64,000 nucleotides of DNA from Eustoma russellianum (taxonomy: Eukaryota; Streptophyta; Magnoliopsida; Gentianales; Gentianaceae). Where the stretch lies: NCBI GenBank assembly GCA_036186865.1, contig AP025047.1, positions 29,979,333 through 30,043,332 of the forward strand, written 5' to 3'. A program made the translations under genes and the position numbers. Under the pieces are notes generated by a model. That model searched no databases and had not been told where the DNA came from. It saw only the letters and a list, made by a program, of their open reading frames with translations. Positions 58,103 to 64,000 of this stretch are shown here, in pieces. Each line of letters opens with the position of its first letter. Within the stretch, counting starts at the first letter, position 1.

Positions 58103-60858
58103 TGTTGGACCGTGCACCTCAATAAACAATACTAGAGGAGGGGTGAATAGTGGTTAGCGGAAATTACACTACAACCCTTTGTTAAAATCCCCTTTGAAAA
58201 CAGAATCTGAGACCACCTCAGATTCATAGCCCGTTTTTGAAAAATTCACAAATAATTTTACACAACTCCAAAAATTATGAAGCTTTCCATAATTGAAATT
58301 CAATGAGTTAGCAAGACTCTGTCCAAAAATCAGACAAAAATAAGATTGTTTGTTCCTTCAAACAAATAACAAGATTCAGATGGTCAATCTGGACATAATT
58401 GGACCAAATGTTGCTGATTTTGCAAAATGTGTTTCTCTTTGAATACTCAACCAAAAAGGTTGATCTTTATATCAAAACACTCCTTAGGATGTTTAGAGGA
58501 AGTTTTCAAAAGGCCCTGACCTTAAAAAATTCTTGAAAAATAAAGAATTTAAGTTTTCTTAAAACTGGTCAGATTGCAGCCAGATTGGAGCAGTTATCTT
58601 GCAAAGACTGAAAGACTAACTTTTCCTTGCTCAAATCAAGTGATTCTTGTTGAAAATGAAAGCTAACAGTCTGAAGTATAACTCCACCAAAAATCACGAA
58701 TTTTGAAAATATTTAGCTATTTTTTCAAATTATGAGAATTGGTGTGAAAACTGCAGTCAAAACGGGCAGAAAACAGAAATAAAGAAACAAGAGAAGAACA
58801 CCGAGGATTTATCCTGGTTCGGTCAATGTGACCTACTCCAGTCCCAAGGAACACCTTTCCTTGGATTTTACTATGAAAAGAACACCTTAAAACAAGAGCC
58901 AAGCTTAATCATTGGGTTATACACCAACCCTACTCAAGACTTGGTTAATCACCTTCTAAGCAACACTTAGTTGCAACTCCTCTAACACCTATTGATGTAG
59001 CCTTATAAAGATGGCTAATCAATCTTACAAATGAAGCCCAAGAGGCTTGTAGCTCACCACAATACAACAAGAATACCTTTGCTACAATGAACAAAACAAT
59101 AACAACAAGAAGATGAAGATGAAAGCTAGACAATTCAACAAATGCTTGTGAGCTTCAAGTGTGTTTCATCTTCTTCACCAATGCCTCTATTTATAGTGTG
59201 AAGTTGAGCCTTGAAGATAAGAATGCACATGTGTCACCAACTTCATCATCAATTCCAAATGTTTTCTCATCATTGGTTGGCCTTGTACACTTGGCAAAAT
59301 AAAACACAATGATTGATCCACCTTGGATGTCATCTTGGCCGAAAATTTCAACTAAAAAGTGACTTGGAATTGTCTTGAATTATCCTTAACATGAATAGAT
59401 AATAAGAGAAGATAAATGCCTAAACTTCTTGGCATAAACATAGGACATGTGAATGTTGAACATTTTCAAACAAAATTCAGCTCCAAATTTCAGCATATAG
59501 CCGTTGGTTATCATCCATTTTCCAACAAATATATATTGATTTTTCTTAATAAAATAAGAAAGGATAATACCACCAAATTATCCTCAAATTCAAGCATAAT
59601 AATAGGACATGTGAGATCTCCATTTGACTTCCAAAAATCTGCTGAAAATACCTTGTACACCAAATAGCCGTTGGCTATAGTTTTGAAATTTCCAAGTTGG
59701 CAATTTTGCCAACTAGTTCCTTCTTGGTTGGTCCACTTGTCTCCAACTCATAAAATGTATACAACATCATATCCACCTGATTAAACACGTTTTTGGACAT
59801 ACCAATATGTGTAGCAACTCAAATTTTTGAAGAAGAAATAAATAGATAACAATTGACAAGATTATGTCAACGTGTAACACCGAAATTCCCCAATATTTCT
59901 TCTTATATGTTGAGAACATTTCCACACCTTTGACACCTTTAATATCTCTGAATAATGATGATAAATATTCTCTTATAACATATATAAGAGAGTCTTCAAG
60001 AAAAAATAGAATGTGACATCTCAAATCGTCACATATCCAGTTATAGTCAATAATATCATCGGTTGAGAGAATAAGATAAAAGATCACCATATTATCTTCA
60101 AAATAATAATAACACAGCTCCAAAATGAAGATAATAATATGCTCAAGAGATTCCTTGAGTGAAAATACCAAAAATTCCCTCGGGGTGAAATGACTAAAAT
60201 ACCCCTGGTGTGAGAAAACTCCAGAAATGACCCCGATGGTAAAAAATAACCATGATACCAACTTTGTCATCATAAAGAGTAGAAGAATATGCTATTGAAA
60301 TATTTCCACCATATTATGTTCGTACAAAACTCAAAATATCAATTTTGCCCCTTTTGGTAAGTTGTAGAAACTTCCAAGGCATGTTAGTCACAAGACAATA
60401 ATAATCACCAAAAATACGTAATAATCACATAATGAACATGTATAATTCATATACAAATGAAAACAACCATTTCAACACATTTTAGAAAATTATTTCTAAA
60501 AACCCTAGACATCGATCGATCGAAGTGCCTCAGCTTCAGAGATCGATGTCTCATAGAAAGTTTCAGAGTTTGCCTCTGACCTACATCGATCGATCGAAGT
60601 GAGGGTTCGATGTACATCGATCGATCGATGTGTTTCAGGTTTAGAGATTGATGTCTCATAGAAAGGTCTTAAACTTTTCTGCCTTACATAGATCGATCGA
60701 TGTGAGAGATCTACATAGATCGATCGATGTGCAACAACCTGAGAGATCGATGTCAACTTTTTCAACTTTTAAACACATATAACACCATGTGTGACATTTT
60801 TAAGTATTCACCACTTAAAATCATGACTTTGAAAATTATCCAAACATATTTCTCAATA
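58103..60858 (-). repeat. SIRE-type solo LTR inside the antisense gene
   Basis: 2756 bp, TGTTGGACCG..TTTCTCAATA on the plus strand, with the perfect target duplication gaggc at 58098-58102 and 60859-60863. Its right end has lost the canonical terminal CA. It aligns end to end with the solo LTR at 40024-42787 in the opposite orientation, except for the repeat block near 60500-60760. Confidence 0.88.
60508..60760 (-). repeat. Clustered ATCGATCGAT palindromes in the solo LTR
   Basis: At least five copies of ACAT(C/A)GATCGATCGA(A/T)GTG with GAGATCGATGTC(T/A) between them. They occupy the position that the AGCGCT block has in the other solo LTR. Confidence 0.85.
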
Positions 60859-60863
60859 GAGGC

Positions 60864-62025
60864 CCCCCCAGAAGTAAGTCCTGCGACTCTTCTGGCCGTG
60901 CGAGCTCTTTTCCTTGCAGCCGCCTCGGCCATTCTGCTGGTGTAATCGTCATTGCCAGAAGCCATTGAGCCTGCATCAAGAACGAAACAGTTATCAACTG
61001 AAAGTAAGAAAATACAAAAGTTAAGGCGTATCAAGACCAACCTCTAACAATGATCAAATTATAAGGAGAAATAGGCAGATATTTCTGACCCACAGCCGAA
61101 TGGCTCAGGTCAATCGCCACTAAAATGTCGTAGTCCACTTTCTGCCAGTCAATTATGATGGACAGACTCCGAAGTCTGGCTGCTTCATCACAGTATTGGG
61201 AGGTCGGCCTCAGGTTATCCGCCTTACCAAACTTCCAGATATTCCCTTTCGACAGCTCAACCTTTTTAACATAGAAAAATTTACTTTTCCAGTTCTTGGT
61301 AAAGGTAGAAATGTTAACAGTGAGATGGAAGTCGCTATTAGGAGCTCGCTTGTTGAAATAATATCAGCTATGCGAAGCCCGGCAAGAAAAAAAGGGCTCT
61401 AAAGAGGTTTGCGTTAAAAGGATACTCTGCTATTCTAAGAAAGAGAAGATAACAATGTATGAGTTTCAAACCATTTGGCTGAATTTGAGGAATTCTGAGG
61501 CTATAAGCACGCAAAATTCGGACAAGGGGTTCAGGAATGGGAAGGTTGAACCCCGACTTAAAGTATTCTTCGTAGACTGCCTCATAATCCTTTGGAGGAT
61601 CATAAGCAGTCTGACTCGGCAAAGGCAGAACTGGGCCGAACCAATCCCGGTCAATTCTATACGTCTTACATATCCGGTTCATACCGGCCTCAGACAAAGA
61701 ACAAAAAGACTCTTGAACAAAAGAAGAGGGCGGACCTCTTTCAAGTATCCCCGTAAACAGGGATGGGCCTCTGCGGAACTGGGGAGTTTACAGATGCCGG
61801 AGCAGGAGCAATCCCTGCTTGCTCCGGTGAAGAGTCAACCACCGTGACGGCTCTGCTGGACAAAGCAGCTTCACCAGTGGTCTTGCACAGACTACCTATA
61901 GGACAGTTATCATTAGAAAATGTCCTACCAGACGGAGATGGGGAATTGGAGCTTCCTCCACCGCCGCCGGCGTAAGAAGCGCCTTCGGAGAAGTTTTGGG
62001 AGTCGCGAGAAGAAGAAGCAGACAT
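60864..62025 (-). pseudogene. Antisense gene of the Tat-type element, 5' half (gypsy-type transposon domain)
   Basis: Starts at an ATG at 62025: MSASSSRDSQNFSEG.., Gly/Ser-rich. After a one-base shift near 61745 it continues ERGPPSSFVQESFCSLSEAGMNRICKTYRI, then the core DYEAVYEEYFKSGFNLPIPEPLVRILRAYSL..QIQPNGLKLIHCYLLFLRI..NLFRALFFL, and after another shift FNKRAPNSDFHLTVN..NWKSKFFYVKK. This is the plant 'putative gypsy type transposon' domain (recalled as PF04195). A 71-bp intron (60971-61041) joins LIIVRG to SMASGNDDYTSRMAEAAARKRAR in frame. The gene is then split by the solo LTR at 58103-60858 and resumes at 58102. Such antisense frames are known from Tat-lineage elements; their function is unknown. 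Frameshifts and one TGA make this copy inactive. Confidence 0.75.
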
Positions 62026-62210
62026 AATGAAGAACTAGAAAGGAAGACTTATAGTAAAGCTGAGAAAAGAGGGAAGAAGACCGAAGGAGACTGAGAACGA
62101 CCAGAGAAGACAGGAATTGCCAGAGGAAATTTGGGGAAGACGCCGGAGAAAGCAGAGCGCAGATGCAAAAGGGTAGAGAAAATAAAAAGTTCAAAAAACC
62201 GTCAGAAGGC

Positions 62211-62222
62211 TCTATTTATAGA
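62211..62222 (-). promoter_or_regulatory. TATA box of the antisense gene
   Basis: TCTATAAATAGA on the minus strand, about 190 bp before the ATG at 62025, with a GA/CT-rich leader in between. The match to the plant TATA consensus is near perfect. Confidence 0.65.
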
Positions 62223-62441
62223 CCTCTTTTTGGCCATCCCAAAAGTCACCTCGAATGATTCGTCCTTGATACCTGCAAACGCCAGATTTGAAAAGGTGCG
62301 TAACTGACGCCTCGTGCTCTGCGCAAACAGTGAATGCGTAGTACGGCTCGATCAGAGGCAGACACGTCATACTTGAAAGGACAATACATTAAAAGTTCTG
62401 AAAAGATTAGCCTGCCTGTCCTGGTCAGCTCGGCCAAACTA

Positions 62442-62454
62442 ATCTGGGGGCAAA
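62442..62454 (+). promoter_or_regulatory. Polypurine tract of the Tat-type element
   Basis: TCTGGGGGCAAA immediately before the right LTR (TGATGAGCC). Confidence 0.75.
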
Positions 62455-63463
62455 TGATGAGCCAAAAATATTCGGTTAGTCAACAAACAGTTAACGGCAA
62501 ATCTAGGTTTGAGACGATTAATTCCTGCAGCTCGGCAGGAACGCATTTCTGCTCGACCATATTACACTTTAGTTGAAGCAAGTCTATTAAAGTGGCTAAG
62601 GCAAATTCAATCCTTGGTCAGCTCAGCCGCATGCCTGAGTCAGGTCGGCACTAGTTTAACATACTGCACCTCGGTTCGGCAATGCTTCAGTCAAAGCATC
62701 CGCCTCTGGTCAACCTCAGCAAATGAAAGGAATCAACATTGCACAACTTCTATAAAAGCATATTCAGCTCGGCCTCGGCACAGCTTTGACCTCAACTTCA
62801 TATTAGCACCGAGCTCTAGCCTCGGCCTTGCTCTCATAAAGGCTGTTGCTCAGAGTATTTCGGATAAGACCAAAGAAGATATTATCAACAGTCATCTGTG
62901 ACCCATCAAGACCTTTTTGCAAAGTACTTTCCAGGTATCAATCATCGCTTGGCTAAGTACAAAGTCATCATTGATGGCCGACCTATAGGACACAGAGTCA
63001 GCCACTGACGCAGCCGTAGTCCCAGGCATTTTTCTCCTCAGACTGCATCTTTGCAGCAGACAAGATAGCCATCTGACATAAGAAAAAATCACATCATCGG
63101 GCAGAGCATCGGTTTCTCCTCAACCTTGTGCATAAATACACCTCTTTCCAGACGGGGAAAGAGATCCAACTTTCAAAACTCTCAAGGAGAGATCCTCGAA
63201 AAAGGCTTCTCAACCAACATTTAAACATACATACACTCAGTGATATCTTATTACAGGTTTCATCTAAACCTTTATTCTAGCATAAAATGCCTACAAATAC
63301 ACCCATAACTGACTTGGGCATCGGAGGGTTTTTCCAGGGCAGCGCCTTGGGCCTCTAATGTTTCTTTTTTATCTCAGGTTCTTTTGACGAATCCAGACAA
63401 AAAGTTAATGGTATACCACAAGGATCACCTCTGATCTACCCGGTGAGGATCTCGGCCTCATCA
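62455..63463 (+). repeat. 3' LTR of the Tat-type element
   Basis: 1009 bp, ending CGGCCTCATCA and followed by the actac duplication. It matches 46012-47020. Confidence 0.93.
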
Positions 63464-63468
63464 ACTAC

Positions 63469-63770
63469 AATATCATGAGTAAGACCGTCAATGTCCAATG
63501 GTTCAAATGCCAAGAAAATTCAACTTTGTAAGACATGTAACTAATCAATAGAAGATGTATAAATCAAAAACTTACATAACATAACAATATCTCAAATTTC
63601 ACAATCTTATAGCATAAGATCTTTAAAACATAAATAAAATCTCCATGCATCAGATAAAGACACAAACATAAGCTTTCAGAATATCTCAATACTGGGAGGC
63701 TTCATCTAAATCATCAAAGGAAAATATGTGAGTAAAGAAAGATGAGCTCTTACATGCTCAGTAAAAGATA
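63469..63770. other. Intergenic DNA
   Basis: Continues the host sequence that was joined to 46011 before the Tat insertion. No gene seen. Confidence 0.5.
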
Positions 63771-63773
63771 AAT

Positions 63774-64000
63774 GGAGGGCGGCCTCAGGGGTGCTGTGTG
63801 ACAAAAATTTCCCAACTAAATTAAAAAGAAAATTTTATAGGGTGGCAGTGCGACCGGCAATGCTATATGGGACATACTGCTGGGCCATCAAGAGGTCACA
63901 ATTACAGAAGATGGAAGTAGCAGAGATGAAGATGTTAAGATGGATGTGTGGGCATACAAGGCTAGACCGGATCAGAAACGAGGTGTTTCGAAAAAGATTA
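63774..64000 (+). pseudogene. LINE reverse-transcriptase tail, cut by the window edge
   Basis: One open frame reads AASGVLCDKNFPTKLKRKFYRVAVRPAMLYGTYCWAIKRSQ.., then VAEMKMLRWMCGHTRLDRIRNEVFRKRL. This is the well-conserved segment after the RT domain of plant LINE-type proteins (LK-KFYR-AVRPA-LYG-ECW, then E-RMLRWM-G-TR-D-IRN). The RT domain is not present upstream in the window, so this is a 5'-truncated copy or a fragment. It stays open to the last base. Confidence 0.8.

Larger units (their letters stand above)
46012..63463 (+). mobile_element. Tat-type Ty3/gypsy element with nested insertions, no visible pol
   Basis: Bounded by two 1009-bp LTRs (TGATGAGCC..CCTCATCA) and the perfect target duplication actac (46007-46011 and 63464-63468). 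After the left LTR comes a primer-site-like TTTGGTGTTAGAAGGAGGGG. Before the right LTR is a polypurine tract. The interior carries a leader, a gag remnant, tandem repeats and an antisense gene, but no protease, RT or integrase. A SIRE-type copia (47268-54495) and a SIRE-type solo LTR (58103-60858) are nested inside it. Confidence 0.92.

Noticed and set aside
59767..60273. 168-codon minus-strand frame rich in Ile/Phe/Tyr
   Set aside because: It lies wholly inside the SIRE-type solo LTR. The composition follows from AT-rich DNA and there is no domain. The matching part of the other solo LTR (40024-42787) holds no comparable frame.

Overview
This is a repeat-dense stretch of a plant nuclear genome, almost certainly a eudicot. 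Evidence: AT-rich DNA, many LTR retrotransposons of plant lineages (Tekay-type chromovirus, Tat-type Ty3/gypsy, SIRE-type and another Ty1/copia), tRNA-derived SINEs, a CACTA fragment, LINE tails, and one spliced plant gene with GT-AG introns. There are no bacterial genes, operons or CRISPR arrays. The species cannot be named from the window.

Layout. 1-999 is AT-rich with no gene. 1000-3221 is a decayed Tekay tail (integrase plus a partial LTR), followed by a second long LTR (3222-7499) that carries a tRNA-derived SINE with a 17-bp target duplication. 7500-11530 holds microsatellites, a degenerate SINE, a 19-G run, and a CACTA end with the C-terminus of a spliced En/Spm-type protein. 11536-21355 is a complete but decayed Tekay chromovirus (target duplication tattt). 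Its pol is interrupted by three short GT-AG insertions that behave like spliceosomal introns, and its 3' LTR carries a 249-bp MITE-like insertion. 22805-39576 is a second Tekay relative (target duplication ccagc) without pol. Its 3' LTR was later hit by a young copia element (28585-37186, target duplication aaaac). The outer element may itself have split a host exon. 40024-42787 is a SIRE-type solo LTR (target duplication aaaca).

43519-44831 (minus) is the one convincing host gene: three exons, 185 residues, a small plant protein of unknown function. 46012-63463 is a Tat-type Ty3/gypsy element (target duplication actac) with 1009-bp LTRs and no visible pol. It holds a gag remnant, a ~188-bp tandem repeat, and an antisense gene with its own TATA box and three frame-preserving introns. 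A SIRE-type copia (47268-54495) is nested in its gag region and a SIRE-type solo LTR (58103-60858, target duplication gaggc) sits inside the antisense gene. The window ends in a LINE reverse-transcriptase tail.

Most notable are the intron-like insertions in the Tekay pol, the spliced antisense unit of the Tat element, and a swapped block of palindromic repeats at one edge of otherwise homologous SIRE-type LTRs. Boundaries quoted with target duplications were read directly from the sequence. Lineage names rest on recognising protein motifs by eye.
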